Positions 26,392-35,710 of a DNA stretch of 64,000 nucleotides are shown here, piece after piece. Numbering within the stretch: position 1 is the stretch's first letter; each line of letters starts with the position of its first letter. The notes beneath the pieces are model-generated. The model saw only the letters and a list, made by a program, of their open reading frames with translations, had not been told where the DNA came from and made no database searches. The DNA lies in the NCBI RefSeq assembly GCF_001983175.1, contig NZ_MNPW01000006.1:1-64000 (forward strand), given 5' to 3'. Source of the stretch: Pseudomonas cedrina subsp. cedrina. Lineage in GTDB: Bacteria > Pseudomonadota > Gammaproteobacteria > Pseudomonadales > Pseudomonadaceae. The translations under genes and the position numbers were made by a program.

Positions 26392-27906
26392 TCAGCCGAG
26401 GAACAGGGTGTAGGCCGGGTTATCGCTTTCATCCCAGTAAGGGTAGCCAATCGCTTCCAGCGCGGCCGGTACCAGGTGACGCTCGTTCGCCGGCACTTGC
26501 AGGCCGGCGACCACACGGCCATCGGCTGCGCCGTGGTTGCGATAGTGGAACATCGAGATGTTCCAGCGCCCGCCCAATTTGTTAAGAAAGTTGAACAAGG
26601 CACCCGGGCGCTCCGGGAATTCGAAGCGAAACACCACCTCATCGCTGACCTTGGCCGCGTGCCCGCCGACCATATGACGGATGTGCAACTTGGCCAGTTC
26701 ATTTTCAGTCAGGTCCAGCACCGGGAAACCCTGGCTGGTAAGGCTGGCGATCAGCGCGCTGCGTGGGTCGTTTTCCGGGTGCGTCTGCACGCCGACGAAA
26801 ATGTGCGCCTCGCTGCCGGTGTGGTAGCGGTAGTTGAATTCGGTGATCTGGCGCTTGCCCACGGCCTCGCAGAAGGCCTTGAAGCTGCCGGGTTTCTCGG
26901 GGATGGTCACGGCGATGATGGCTTCGCGCCCTTCACCCAGCTCGGCGCGCTCGGCCACATGGCGCAGGCGGTCGAAGTTGACGTTGGCACCGGAGTCGAT
27001 GGCCACCAGCGTCTGCCCCGTAACGCCGCGGGTCTCGACGTACTTCTTGATACCGGCCACACCCAATGCCCCTGCCGGCTCAGTGATGGAACGGGTGTCG
27101 TCGTAGATGTCCTTGATCGCCGCACAGATTTCATCGGTGCTCACGGTGATCACTTCATCGACATAGTCTTTGCAGATTTCAAAGGTGTAATGGCCGATCT
27201 GCGCCACTGCCACGCCATCCGCAAACAGGCCCACGGTCGGCAATACCACGCGCTCACCCGCCGCCATGGCGAGCTGCAGGCAGTTGGAATCGTCCGGCTC
27301 GACGCCGATGATCTTGATCTCCGGGCGCAGGTATTTCACATACGCCGCGATACCGGCGATCAGCCCGCCGCCGCCCACCGGCACGAAGATCGCATCCAGC
27401 GGCCCTGGGTGCTGGCGCAGGATTTCCATCGCCACGGTGCCCTGCCCGGCAATGGTGTGCGGATCATCGTAGGGGTGAATGTAGACGTAGCCTTTTTCGT
27501 CGACCAGCTTCAGCGAATAGGCCAAGGCTTCCGGGAAGGAATCGCCATGCAGCACCACTTTGCCGCCACGGGAGCGCACGCCTTCGACCTTGATCTCCGG
27601 CGTGGTCTTGGGCATCACGATGGTAGCTTTGACCCCCAGCACTTTGGCCGCCAGGGCCAGGCCCTGGGCGTGGTTGCCGGCCGAGGCCGTGACCACGCCG
27701 CGCGCACGCTCTTCACCGGTCAGTTGGGTCAGCTTGTTGTAGGCACCGCGAATCTTGAACGAGAACACCGGCTGCAAGTCTTCACGCTTGAGCCAGACCT
27801 TGTTGCCCAGCCGCTCGGAAAGCTGGCGGGCGGTCTGCAAAGGGGTTTCTACGGCAACGTCGTAAACGCGCGAGGTAAGGATCTTTTTGACGTAGTGTTC
27901 AAGCAT
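26392..27906 (-). CDS. ilvA: Threonine ammonia-lyase, biosynthetic
   Basis: 504 aa, full length for the biosynthetic type. The PLP lysine is Lys51 in [11 protein letters not shown]. The phosphate-binding glycine loop is [10 protein letters not shown]. The C-terminal 180 residues contain two ACT-like regulatory domains (around 330-400 and 425-500) that give isoleucine inhibition and valine activation. It converts threonine to 2-oxobutanoate, the first step to isoleucine. It is divergent from rpiA over 138 bp, the same pair found in other pseudomonads. Confidence 0.96.
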   Translation of the reverse strand: MLEHYVKKILTSRVYDVAVETPLQTARQLSERLGNKVWLKREDLQPVFSFKIRGAYNKLTQLTGEERARGVVTASAGNHAQGLALAAKVLGVKATIVMPKTTPEIKVEGVRSRGGKVVLHGDSFPEALAYSLKLVDEKGYVYIHPYDDPHTIAGQGTVAMEILRQHPGPLDAIFVPVGGGGLIAGIAAYVKYLRPEIKIIGVEPDDSNCLQLAMAAGERVVLPTVGLFADGVAVAQIGHYTFEICKDYVDEVITVSTDEICAAIKDIYDDTRSITEPAGALGVAGIKKYVETRGVTGQTLVAIDSGANVNFDRLRHVAERAELGEGREAIIAVTIPEKPGSFKAFCEAVGKRQITEFNYRYHTGSEAHIFVGVQTHPENDPRSALIASLTSQGFPVLDLTENELAKLHIRHMVGGHAAKVSDEVVFRFEFPERPGALFNFLNKLGGRWNISMFHYRNHGAADGRVVAGLQVPANERHLVPAALEAIGYPYWDESDNPAYTLFLG

Positions 27907-28044
27907 CGGCGCAGGTTCACTTGGGCGGGTTGGACAGGGCCAGGGAGTCTAACCCAGCGTTTGGCCGGGCGACCACACGAATCCCGAGGTTTTGTTGGGT
28001 TATACTCGCGCCCCCCTTTAGTTCCCGCCCGTTCCGGAGCCCGC

Positions 28045-28716
28045 ATGACCCAGGATCAACTCAAACAGGCAGTGGCCCAGGCCGCTGTCGATTTAATCCT
28101 TCCCAAACTCGACGACAAGAGCATCGTCGGCGTCGGCACCGGCTCCACCGCCAACTGCTTCATCGATGCGCTGGCCAAACACAAAGGCGCGTTCGACGGC
28201 GCCGTGGCCAGCTCCGAAGCCACCGCCGCGCGCCTCAAGGGTCATGGCATTCCGGTGTACGAGCTCAACACCGTGAGCGACCTGGAGTTCTACGTCGACG
28301 GCGCCGATGAAAGCGACGAACACCTGAACCTGATCAAGGGCGGCGGCGCGGCCCTGACCCGCGAGAAGATCGTCGCAGCCGTGGCCAAGACCTTTATCTG
28401 CATCGCCGACGCCAGCAAGCTGGTGCCGGTACTCGGCGCGTTCCCGCTGCCGGTGGAAGTGATCCCGATGGCCCGCAGCCACGTAGCTCGCGAGCTGGTC
28501 AAACTGGGCGGCGACCCGGTGTACCGCGAAGACGTGTTGACCGACAACGGCAACATCATCCTCGACGTGTTCAACATGCAGATCACCGATCCGGTGAAGC
28601 TGGAGACGCAGATCAACGCGATCGTCGGCGTGGTCACCAACGGTCTGTTTGCCGCGCGCCCGGCGGATGTGTTGCTGCTGGGCACCTCCGAAGGTGTCAA
28701 AACCCTCAAGGCCTGA
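28045..28716 (+). CDS. rpiA: Ribose-5-phosphate isomerase A
   Basis: 223 aa from ATG 28045 ([12 protein letters not shown]). Typical RpiA segments are [13 protein letters not shown] for phosphate binding, the VDGADESD active site with its acidic residues, and [12 protein letters not shown]. It interconverts ribose-5-phosphate and ribulose-5-phosphate in the pentose phosphate pathway. The much longer frame upstream is antisense to ilvA. Confidence 0.97.
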   Translation: MTQDQLKQAVAQAAVDLILPKLDDKSIVGVGTGSTANCFIDALAKHKGAFDGAVASSEATAARLKGHGIPVYELNTVSDLEFYVDGADESDEHLNLIKGGGAALTREKIVAAVAKTFICIADASKLVPVLGAFPLPVEVIPMARSHVARELVKLGGDPVYREDVLTDNGNIILDVFNMQITDPVKLETQINAIVGVVTNGLFAARPADVLLLGTSEGVKTLKA

Positions 28717-28737
28717 TGCAAATCGGCTGTGCTTTTT

Positions 28738-28822
28738 GTGGGAGCTGGCTTGCCTGCGATGGCATCGACCCGGTTTGACTGACAGACCGAGGTGGCTGCA
28801 TCGCAGGCAAGCCAGCTCCCAC
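28738..28822. repeat. REPIN
   Basis: Inverted REP pair (TGTGGGAGCTGGCTTGCCTG ... CAGGCAAGCCAGCTCCCACA) between convergent rpiA and the SdiA-regulated-like gene. Confidence 0.87.
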
Positions 28823-28840
28823 AGGGGTTCAGCAGCGTGC

Positions 28841-29755
28841 TCAGGAATCCGGTTTTTTGAAGACGTAGAACAGGTTCGGCTCGCTGGTCAGGTACAAGTT
28901 ACCGTCATCGTCCATCGCGATCCCTTCCGCCTGGGGCACGCGCTTTTTCAGGCCATGGCGCCCGTTGAGCAGTGACAGACTGCTCAGCGGGCGACCGTCG
29001 ATATCCAGCTCCAATACCAGGAACGACTCATCCGACAGCGCCAGCAAATGGCCGCTGCGCTCATCGTATTGCAGGCTCGACAGGTCACGCACAAACAATC
29101 CTGCGTCGCGCTTGGGGTTGTTGATCACATGCACCGAGTAGGTTTTTTCCGGTTTGAAATGGGGGAAGCCGTGGACCTCGTAGATCAGCATCGGGTCGCG
29201 CTCCTTGGCCACGAACAGGCGCTTGCCTACCGAGTCATAGGCCAGGCCTTCAAAGCCTTTATTGCCGCCAACGTGCAGGCCCAGGGTCATTTGCTCCGCA
29301 TCGGCGGCGTCGAGAAACTGCGTGTCGTCATCCACATGCACCTTGATCAGGCGCTGCTGGCGTTCATCGCTGATGACATAGATGTTGTCGCTGATAAATT
29401 CCACCGCTTCCGCATCGCCAAACCCCACCAAGGGGATGCGTCGCAGGATTTTGCCCTCCAAGGACAGTTCAATCAGCTCGGCATTTTTATTGGTGACGGT
29501 AAACAGGCTTTTGCGCACAGGGTCGTAGGTCAGGGCCGAAACATCGTCATTGAGCCCTTCGATTACCTGAGCCTCGATGGCCACACGGTAATCCGCCAGG
29601 CCAATGGAGCGCTCATTGGCCGGCTGGCGCCACGCTTGCCAGTTGAACCAGGCGCGCTCGAACAGGCGAAAGTGCTGCGCAACGGCCCCGGCGCTGACCA
29701 GAGCGATCAGCGCAAGAAGAAAGAAGATAGATTTGGGGCGGACTAGTCGTCGCAT
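28841..29755 (-). CDS. SdiA-regulated/YjiK-like beta-propeller protein (1)
   Basis: 304 aa. An N-terminal membrane segment (IFFLLALIALVSAGAVA, about residues 10-26) is followed by a periplasmic domain of the SdiA-regulated family. Repeated propeller-like segments such as LTYDPVRKSLFTVTNKNAELIE and GLAYDSVGKRLFVAKERDP are visible. The C-terminal PQAEGIAMDDDGNLYLTSEPNLFYVF is a family hallmark. Function unknown; the fold resembles phytase-like calcium-binding propellers. A paralogue lies 120 bp upstream on the same strand. Confidence 0.8.
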   Translation of the reverse strand: MRRLVRPKSIFFLLALIALVSAGAVAQHFRLFERAWFNWQAWRQPANERSIGLADYRVAIEAQVIEGLNDDVSALTYDPVRKSLFTVTNKNAELIELSLEGKILRRIPLVGFGDAEAVEFISDNIYVISDERQQRLIKVHVDDDTQFLDAADAEQMTLGLHVGGNKGFEGLAYDSVGKRLFVAKERDPMLIYEVHGFPHFKPEKTYSVHVINNPKRDAGLFVRDLSSLQYDERSGHLLALSDESFLVLELDIDGRPLSSLSLLNGRHGLKKRVPQAEGIAMDDDGNLYLTSEPNLFYVFKKPDS

Positions 29756-29875
29756 TGGGCGGGCTCAAAATCAAAAGTGGCGAATGAATATCACGCCTGT
29801 CTGAATTTAAACTTAAACGCACCACGGTGTCTGGCCAATGCCGCTTTTAGAGAAATATCCGACGTGATTTATCTG

Positions 29876-30829
29876 CTATTTCTGCTTTTCGAAGCGATAG
29901 AACAGATTTGGCTCACTGACCATGTAGAGCGTGCCGTCCTCGTCCATGGTCACCCCTTCCGCGCGTGGAATGGTGTTTTTGAGGCCGTTAAACCCGCCGA
30001 GCAAAGTCATGAAGCTGACCTGCCCGCCCTTCTCGTCCAACTCCAGCAACAGATGGGAATCGGCCGATAGCATCAGCAGATGGCCCGTGCGAGGGTCGAC
30101 GGCCAGGGCAGAGAGGTTACGCATGTCCAGTTCGGAACTGGCCCGCTTTTGCTTGTCGCCGGCCAACGTCTGGCTGCCGTCGCTTTTCCAGGTAAACAGC
30201 GCCGGCGGGCGCTCTTCGCCCAATATCAGCTGTTGGTTGCGCTTGTCCCAGGTAACGGCTTCAAACGCTTTGTTCTGGTCCTTGGACGGGCCCAGGTCAT
30301 ACGTTGGGAAGTCAGCCTTGTTCAATTGCTGGGTGGCGGCGTCGACCTTGACGATGGACAGGCTGTGCTGGCGCTCGTCGACTACGGCGATCAGGCCATT
30401 TTCCATCACCGCCACGCCTTCCGGGTTATCCCAGCCGTTGAGCGGCATCTTGCGCAGCACCTCGCCTTGCAGGCTCAACTCGACGAGGAACGGGTTCTTG
30501 CCCATCACTGCAAACAGGGTTTTGGTCTGAGGGTTGTAGGCGATGTCGGACGCTTCGTCCTTCTCCATCCCCAGTAAAAGCTTGCCGTCGATGACCGCAT
30601 GGTAGTCCGGCAGCCACACGCTTTCCTGGCGCTCGGCGGAAGTTTCGAAGCCTTCAAGCACCCACAGCACACCGCGATCATCCCAGTGCATGATCCAGGC
30701 AACGCCGTACACGATCACGCCGGTCAGCAGCAGCCAGGAGTACCAGCGCAGGGCAAAACGAGAACGCGGCTTGGGTGTGGCGGAGGGCAGAGGCACGGCC
30801 ATTGGGCGCTTTTTCCGGAAAGTCAGCAT
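29876..30829 (-). CDS. SdiA-regulated/YjiK-like beta-propeller protein (2)
   Basis: 317 aa if started at ATG 30829 (MLTFRKKRP); ATGs at 30907 and 30802 are also possible and no strong ribosome site decides. A single membrane helix (WYSWLLLTGVIVYGVAWI) anchors a periplasmic propeller domain with DIAYNPQTKTLFAVMGKNPFL, VTWDKRNQQLILGEE and a final PRAEGVTMDEDGTLYMVSEPNLFYRF nearly identical in design to the adjacent paralogue. The tandem pair suggests an old local duplication. Confidence 0.78.
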   Translation of the reverse strand: MLTFRKKRPMAVPLPSATPKPRSRFALRWYSWLLLTGVIVYGVAWIMHWDDRGVLWVLEGFETSAERQESVWLPDYHAVIDGKLLLGMEKDEASDIAYNPQTKTLFAVMGKNPFLVELSLQGEVLRKMPLNGWDNPEGVAVMENGLIAVVDERQHSLSIVKVDAATQQLNKADFPTYDLGPSKDQNKAFEAVTWDKRNQQLILGEERPPALFTWKSDGSQTLAGDKQKRASSELDMRNLSALAVDPRTGHLLMLSADSHLLLELDEKGGQVSFMTLLGGFNGLKNTIPRAEGVTMDEDGTLYMVSEPNLFYRFEKQK

Positions 30830-30917
30830 TAGGGGGGATAGCACAAGGCCAAGGATTATCCGGATGGCGTGTGAAAAAAATGCAAAACCTTGGATTTTGC
30901 GGCTCACACAAACCCTT

Positions 30918-31002
30918 GTGGGAGCCGGGCTTGCCCGCGATGCAGGCGACTCGGTGTGTCAGTCACACTGAGGCGATGCTATCGCAGGCAAGCCAGCTCC
31001 CA
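30918..31002. repeat. REPIN
   Basis: Inverted REP arms GTGGGAGCCGGGCTTGCCCG and CAGGCAAGCCAGCTCCCACA, between the second SdiA-regulated gene and the fumarylacetoacetase-family gene. Confidence 0.83.
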
Positions 31003-31023
31003 CATGTAGACTGCATTCAACTA

Positions 31024-31689
31024 TCAGCGAACGCTGCTTTCGAAGCGATTCACACCCGACAACTCCAGCACCAGCTCATCACCCACATTCAGCGGACCCA
31101 CGCCAGCCGGGGTGCCGGTGAGGATCACGTCGCCCGCTTGCAGCGAGAAGCAGCCGGCCATGTGCTGGATCATCGGGATGATCGGGTTGAGCATTTGCGA
31201 GCTGTTGCCGTTCTGACGCACTTGGCCATTGATGCTCAGGCGAATGCCGATGTCGGTCACGTCCGCAAAGGTACTGCTGACCACAAACGGTGCAATCACC
31301 GCCGCGCCGTCGAAGGACTTGGCGATTTCCCACGGCAGGCCCTTGGCCTTCAGCTCGGCCTGCTTGTCGCGCAAGGTCAGGTCCAGGGCCGGAGCGAAGC
31401 CGGAGATGGCATCCAGCACTTCTTCACGGCTTGGCTTGTTCGACAGAGGCTTGCCGATCAGTACCGCGATTTCCGCTTCGTAGTGCACCGAACCGCGCTC
31501 GGTCGGGATGCTGAAACCGCCTTCCAACGGCACCACGCAACTGCCCGGTTTGATGAACAACAACGGCTCGGTCGGTACCGGGTTGTCCAGTTCCTTGGCA
31601 TGTTCGGCGTAGTTACGCCCGATACACACCACTTTGCCGACCGGAAAGTGGATGTTGGTGCCGTCGACGTACTTGTGCTGGTAGCTCAT
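31024..31689 (-). CDS. Fumarylacetoacetate hydrolase family protein (YcgM/FAHD1-like)
   Basis: 221 aa, single-domain FAH type. VCIGRNYAEH near residue 21 and the metal-binding HYEAEIAVLIGK acidic pair near residues 69-73 are present, with ALDLTLRD and the final GDVILTGTPAGVGP. Relatives hydrolyse acylpyruvates or decarboxylate oxaloacetate with Mg2+ or Mn2+. It follows the D-2-hydroxyglutarate dehydrogenase gene by 22 bp on the same strand, so both are probably one transcript. Confidence 0.85.
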   Translation of the reverse strand: MSYQHKYVDGTNIHFPVGKVVCIGRNYAEHAKELDNPVPTEPLLFIKPGSCVVPLEGGFSIPTERGSVHYEAEIAVLIGKPLSNKPSREEVLDAISGFAPALDLTLRDKQAELKAKGLPWEIAKSFDGAAVIAPFVVSSTFADVTDIGIRLSINGQVRQNGNSSQMLNPIIPMIQHMAGCFSLQAGDVILTGTPAGVGPLNVGDELVLELSGVNRFESSVR

Positions 31690-31711
31690 GAAACGACTCC
31701 TTCAGGGGCGG

Positions 31712-33106
31712 TTAAACAGCGAAGATCTTGCCAGGGTTCATGATCCCGTTGGGGTCGAACACGGCTTTCACTGCTTTCATGTATTCGATTTCAACCGGCG
31801 AACGGCTGTAGGTCAGGTAATCGCGCTTGGTCATGCCCACGCCGTGCTCGGCGGAGATCGAACCGTTGTACTTCGCAACTGTTTCAAATACCCACTTGTT
31901 CACGGTGGCGCACTTGGTGAAGAACTCATCCTTGCTCAGGGTTTCCGGCTTGAGGATGTTCAGGTGCAGGTTGCCGTCGCCGATGTGGCCGAACCAGACG
32001 ATTTCGAAGTCCGGGTAGTGTTCACCGACAATCGCATCGATTTCCTGCAAGAACGCCGGCACTTTGGAGACGGTGACCGAAATGTCGTTCTTGTACGGTG
32101 TCCAGTGGGAAATGGTCTCGGAGATGTACTCGCGCAGCTTCCACAGGTTGTGCAACTGGGTTTCGCTCTGGCTCATCACGCCGTCCAGCACCCAGCCCTG
32201 CTCGACGCAGTGCTCGAAGGTTTCCAGGGCATGGTTGGCGACTTCTTCAGTGGTGGCTTCGAATTCCAGCAGCGCATAGAACGGGCACTCGGTTTCGAAC
32301 GGCGCTGGCACGTCGCCACGGCCGAGGACTTTGGCCAAGGCCTTGTCCGAAAAGAACTCAAAGGCGGTCAGGTCGAGCTTGCTCTGGAACGCGTGCAATA
32401 CCGGCATGATCGAGTCGAAGTCGGTGGTACCCAGCACCATCGCGGTAAGGTTTTTCGGTGCACGGTCCAGGCGCATGGTGGCCTCGACCACGAAGCCCAG
32501 GGTACCTTCGGCGCCGATGAACAGCTGGCGCATGTCGTAGCCGGTGGCGTTCTTGATCAGGTCGCGGTTCAGTTCCAGCACATCGCCCTTGCCGGTGACG
32601 ACCTTCATGCCCGCCACCCAGTTGCGGGTCATGCCGTAGCGAATCACCTTGATGCCGCCGGCATTGGTGCCAATGTTGCCGCCAATCTGGCTGGAACCGG
32701 AGGACGCGAAATCCACCGGGTAGTACAGGCCGTTTTCTTCGGCGACGTTCTGCAATTGCTTGGTGACCACGCCCGGCTGGCACACGGCGGTGCGGTCGGT
32801 GAGGTTCACGTCGAGGATCTGGTTCATGTAGTCGAACGACACCACCACTTCGCCATTCGCCGCCACGGCGGCTGCCGACAGGCCGGTACGCCCGCCGGAG
32901 GGCACCAGCGCTACCTTGTGCGCATTGGCCCAACGCACGATGGCCTGTACCTGCTCGGTGGTCTTGGGGAAGACAATGGCGGTCGGCGCGGGTGCGAAGT
33001 GCTTGGTCCAATCCTTGCCGTAAGCCTCCAGGGAGTCGGCGTCGGTCAGCACTTTGCCGGGCTCAACCAGGGTCTTCAGCTCATCAATCAGGGCAGGATG
33101 GGTCAT
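31712..33106 (-). CDS. FAD-binding D-2-hydroxyglutarate dehydrogenase
   Basis: 464 aa from ATG 33106 (MTHPALIDELKTLV); an ATG at 33130 with an AGGA site is an alternative. The FAD-binding PCMH domain spans about 40-220 with PSGGRTGLSAAAV, DFASSGSSQIGGNIGTNAGG and FIGAEGTLGFVVEATMRL. The C-terminal FAD-oxidase domain ends EHGVGMTKRDYL...DPNGIMNPGKIF. It is divergent from serA. In P. stutzeri the equivalent enzyme removes the D-2-hydroxyglutarate made by SerA and so drives serine synthesis; the same role is inferred here. A general D-lactate/glycolate oxidase is the alternative. Confidence 0.85.
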   Translation of the reverse strand: MTHPALIDELKTLVEPGKVLTDADSLEAYGKDWTKHFAPAPTAIVFPKTTEQVQAIVRWANAHKVALVPSGGRTGLSAAAVAANGEVVVSFDYMNQILDVNLTDRTAVCQPGVVTKQLQNVAEENGLYYPVDFASSGSSQIGGNIGTNAGGIKVIRYGMTRNWVAGMKVVTGKGDVLELNRDLIKNATGYDMRQLFIGAEGTLGFVVEATMRLDRAPKNLTAMVLGTTDFDSIMPVLHAFQSKLDLTAFEFFSDKALAKVLGRGDVPAPFETECPFYALLEFEATTEEVANHALETFEHCVEQGWVLDGVMSQSETQLHNLWKLREYISETISHWTPYKNDISVTVSKVPAFLQEIDAIVGEHYPDFEIVWFGHIGDGNLHLNILKPETLSKDEFFTKCATVNKWVFETVAKYNGSISAEHGVGMTKRDYLTYSRSPVEIEYMKAVKAVFDPNGIMNPGKIFAV

Positions 33107-33311
33107 CGACAGAACTCTCGAACAATTCATGGTCATCCTGAGAACGCTTCACGTCGCAGGAATAGGTGTTTAGCGGGGCGCGTATGCTAGCATACCGCCC
33201 CCGCAGGACAGACCCAAAGGGCGTTTCTGCGGTGACGGCTTTCCTGCCGTCCGGGTCAGCTTACGTGATCCGATTCCCTGCCATTTTTCTCCGGGATACA
33301 GGTTTACGCAG
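33107..33311. promoter_or_regulatory. Divergent intergenic region between the D-2-hydroxyglutarate dehydrogenase gene and serA
   Basis: The 205-bp gap must hold both promoters. A GCTAGC-containing stretch (around 33187) and a GC-rich inverted-repeat area (GACGGCTTTCCTGCCGTC, 33234-33251) lie in the serA leader. No known riboswitch or operator was recognised. Confidence 0.4.
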
Positions 33312-34541
33312 ATGAGCAAGACTTCTCTCGATAAGAGCAAGATCAAGTTCCTTCTTCTGGAAGGCGTCCACCCATCGGCTGTCGACGTTCTGAAAGCCGC
33401 CGGGTACACCAGCATTGAGTACATCACCAGTTCTCTGCCGGAAGCCCAGCTCAAGGAAAAGATCGCCGACGCGCACTTTATCGGCATTCGCTCACGCACT
33501 CAGCTGACCGAAGAGATCTTCGACCACGCCAAGAAGCTCGTGGCGGTTGGCTGTTTCTGCATCGGCACCAACCAGGTCGACCTCAACGCAGCGCGCGAGC
33601 GTGGCATCGCGGTGTTCAACGCACCGTACTCCAACACCCGTTCCGTTGCGGAGCTGGTGCTGGCCGAGGCGATCCTGCTGCTGCGCGGTATCCCCGAGAA
33701 GAACGCTTCCTGCCACCGTGGCGGCTGGATCAAAAGCGCGGCCAACTCCTTCGAAATCCGCGGCAAGAAGCTGGGCATCGTCGGTTACGGCTCGATCGGT
33801 ACGCAGCTGTCGGTACTGGCAGAAGGCTTGGGGATGCAGGTGTTCTTCTACGACACCCTGACCAAGCTGCCGCTGGGCAACGCCACGCAAGTGTCGAGCC
33901 TGACCGAGCTGCTGGGCATGTCCGACATCGTCACCCTGCACGTTCCGGAAACCGCTGAAACCCAGTGGATGATCGGCGAGAAGGAGATCCGCGCCATCAA
34001 GAAAGGCGGGATCCTGATCAACGCCGCACGCGGCACCGTGGTCGAGCTGGACGCCCTGGCCGACGCGATCAAGGACAAGCACCTGATCGGCGCCGCCATC
34101 GACGTGTTCCCGGTGGAGCCACGCTCCAACGACGACATCTTCGAAAGCCCGCTGCGTGGCTTGGACAACGTGATCCTGACCCCGCACATCGGCGGCTCCA
34201 CCGCTGAAGCCCAAGCCAACATCGGCCTGGAAGTCTCGGAAAAGCTGGTCAAGTACAGCGACAACGGTACCTCGGTATCGTCCGTCAACTTCCCGGAAGT
34301 GGCCCTGCCGGCTCACCCTGGCAAGCACCGCCTGCTGCACATCCACCAGAACATTCCTGGCGTAATGATGGAGATCAACAAGGTCTTCGCGGAAAACGGC
34401 ATCAACATCTCCGGTCAGTTCCTGCAGACCAACGAGAAGGTCGGCTATGTGGTGATCGACGTCGATGCCGAGTATTCGGACCTGGCGCAAGAGAAGCTGC
34501 AGCACATCACCGGCACGATTCGTAGCCGCGTGTTGTTCTAA
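33312..34541 (+). CDS. serA: D-3-phosphoglycerate dehydrogenase
   Basis: 409 aa. The NAD-binding motif GIVGYGSIGTQLS lies near residues 156-168, with the catalytic Arg/Glu/His set in the segments INAARGTVVE, VFPVEP and LTPHIGGST. A C-terminal ACT domain (about 335-409, HQNIPGVMMEINKVFAENGINISGQFLQT) provides feedback inhibition by serine. It starts the phosphorylated serine pathway; enzymes of this type also reduce 2-oxoglutarate to D-2-hydroxyglutarate, the likely substrate of the divergent neighbour. An intrinsic terminator follows. Confidence 0.96.
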   Translation: MSKTSLDKSKIKFLLLEGVHPSAVDVLKAAGYTSIEYITSSLPEAQLKEKIADAHFIGIRSRTQLTEEIFDHAKKLVAVGCFCIGTNQVDLNAARERGIAVFNAPYSNTRSVAELVLAEAILLLRGIPEKNASCHRGGWIKSAANSFEIRGKKLGIVGYGSIGTQLSVLAEGLGMQVFFYDTLTKLPLGNATQVSSLTELLGMSDIVTLHVPETAETQWMIGEKEIRAIKKGGILINAARGTVVELDALADAIKDKHLIGAAIDVFPVEPRSNDDIFESPLRGLDNVILTPHIGGSTAEAQANIGLEVSEKLVKYSDNGTSVSSVNFPEVALPAHPGKHRLLHIHQNIPGVMMEINKVFAENGINISGQFLQTNEKVGYVVIDVDAEYSDLAQEKLQHITGTIRSRVLF

Positions 34542-34558
34542 CGTTTCAAACGCCGCAT

Positions 34559-34596
34559 AAAAAATGGGAGACCCGCAGGGGTCTCCCATTTTTTTG
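34559..34596. terminator. Bidirectional intrinsic terminator serA / DUF4399
   Basis: An 11-bp stem (ATGGGAGACCC / GGGTCTCCCAT) with loop GCAG is flanked by an A-run on the left and a seven-T run on the right. It can stop transcripts of both convergent genes. Confidence 0.93.
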
Positions 34597-34608
34597 TCTG
34601 AACAACGC

Positions 34609-35049
34609 TTACTTAACGTTAACCGTGATGACTTTCGAGGCGACAGTGGGCTCGAATTGGCGATGCACGTTATCGCCAGCCACCAGTTGCAAGGTGTGCT
34701 TGCCTGGGCTCAGGGTCAGTTCGGTTTCGGTTTGCGCCTTGCCGAAATGAATCGAAGTAGCAGTGGCCGGGATGGCTTCGTCCGCCTTAAGCGCCTTCAC
34801 ATCCTGATCCACCAGCAGGTGGTGGTGGCCGGCGCCCGGCACCTGCTTGTCGATCGGCTCCAGGTCCAGACCCTTGACGCCAAATTTGACGGTGAAGGTT
34901 TTGTCGACGGTAGCGCCGTCTTTAGGCGAGACGATAAACACCTCGGCCCCTTTGGGGGCAGGCGTACGAGGAACATCAGCGGCATTGGCCAACATCGAGG
35001 CGCCCAGCAACACGCTGGCCAGGGTTGCACGTGACAAAAGGGCTTTCAT
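34609..35049 (-). CDS. DUF4399 periplasmic protein
   Basis: 146 aa from ATG 35049 (MKALLSRATLASVLLG). A signal peptide ends near residue 22 (ANA-AD). The mature domain has the DUF4399 pattern: VFIVSPKDGATVDKTFTVKFGV, then a PGAGHHHLLVD His cluster and LSPGKHTLQLVAGD. Function unknown; the His cluster could bind metal. It is convergent with serA and divergent from a truncated solute-binding protein gene. Confidence 0.83.
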   Translation of the reverse strand: MKALLSRATLASVLLGASMLANAADVPRTPAPKGAEVFIVSPKDGATVDKTFTVKFGVKGLDLEPIDKQVPGAGHHHLLVDQDVKALKADEAIPATATSIHFGKAQTETELTLSPGKHTLQLVAGDNVHRQFEPTVASKVITVNVK

Positions 35050-35183
35050 TCGCTTCTCCAGTTTTTCTGTGAAATCTGTAGGGGGATGACAACTTCGTGA
35101 CAAATTGCTGTCCAAGGCACTCGACACCATAGCAAAGCGATGCTGAACGGCGCCTCGCACATCTGAATTTTCTAGGAGTGACC

Positions 35184-35678
35184 ATGCGCTTTTCGCCTGG
35201 CCTGTTACTGCTGCTTCCTCTTCTGAGCCCATTGGCCCATGCCGAATTGATCGACGACGTCAATGACCGTGGCGAATTGCGCATCGCCGTTGAAGCCAAC
35301 ACACCGCCGTTCAATTTCAAGGAAGGCGACAAACTCACCGGCTTCGAAGTGGAGCTGGGTGAGCAACTGGCCAAGGAGATGGACGTGCGCCCCTCGTTTA
35401 TCACCACCGATGACACCGACCTGCTGCCGGGGGTGGAAACCGGCAAGTACGACGTGGCCATCAACCATATCGCTATGACTGCCGCGCTGCAGGATCGTTT
35501 CGATTTCAGTGCGCCTTACAACGAGAAGCCTGAGCTGGCGATACCGTTTCAGAAGGGTAATCCAGCGTTCAAGGTAAGTCTGGACGGGGCGTTGAAGCGG
35601 GTGAAGGACGACGGGCGATTGAAGGCACTGGCGCAGAAATGGTTGGAAGGCGACACACCAGTAGTCAAGGCACAGTAG
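35184..35678 (+). CDS. Short family 3 solute-binding protein lacking most of its second lobe
   Basis: 164 aa from ATG 35184, preceded by AGGAGTGACC. Residues 1-20 are a signal peptide. The first lobe is normal: GELRIAVEANTPPFNFKEGDKLTGFEVELGEQLAKEM. After FDFSAPYNEKPELAIPF the chain jumps to NPAFKVSLDGALKRVKDDGRLKALAQKWLEG, which is the usual C-terminal end. About 90 residues of lobe 2 are missing compared with the usual 250-270 aa proteins, without a frameshift. No transporter genes follow. It is probably a decayed or repurposed amino acid-binding protein. Confidence 0.7.
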   Translation: MRFSPGLLLLLPLLSPLAHAELIDDVNDRGELRIAVEANTPPFNFKEGDKLTGFEVELGEQLAKEMDVRPSFITTDDTDLLPGVETGKYDVAINHIAMTAALQDRFDFSAPYNEKPELAIPFQKGNPAFKVSLDGALKRVKDDGRLKALAQKWLEGDTPVVKAQ

Positions 35679-35710
35679 ATCCATTGTGGGAGCTGGCTTG
35701 CCTGCGATAG

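Noticed and set aside
26101..28716. 871-codon plus-strand frame opposite ilvA and continuing into rpiA
   Set aside because: The first 640 codons are antisense to ilvA and the DUF2269 gene. Only the rpiA part from 28045 is protein-like.
31688..33190. 500-codon plus-strand frame opposite the D-2-hydroxyglutarate dehydrogenase
   Set aside because: Antisense shadow of a well conserved gene, composition typical of shadow frames (His-, Gly- and Gln-rich, no motif).
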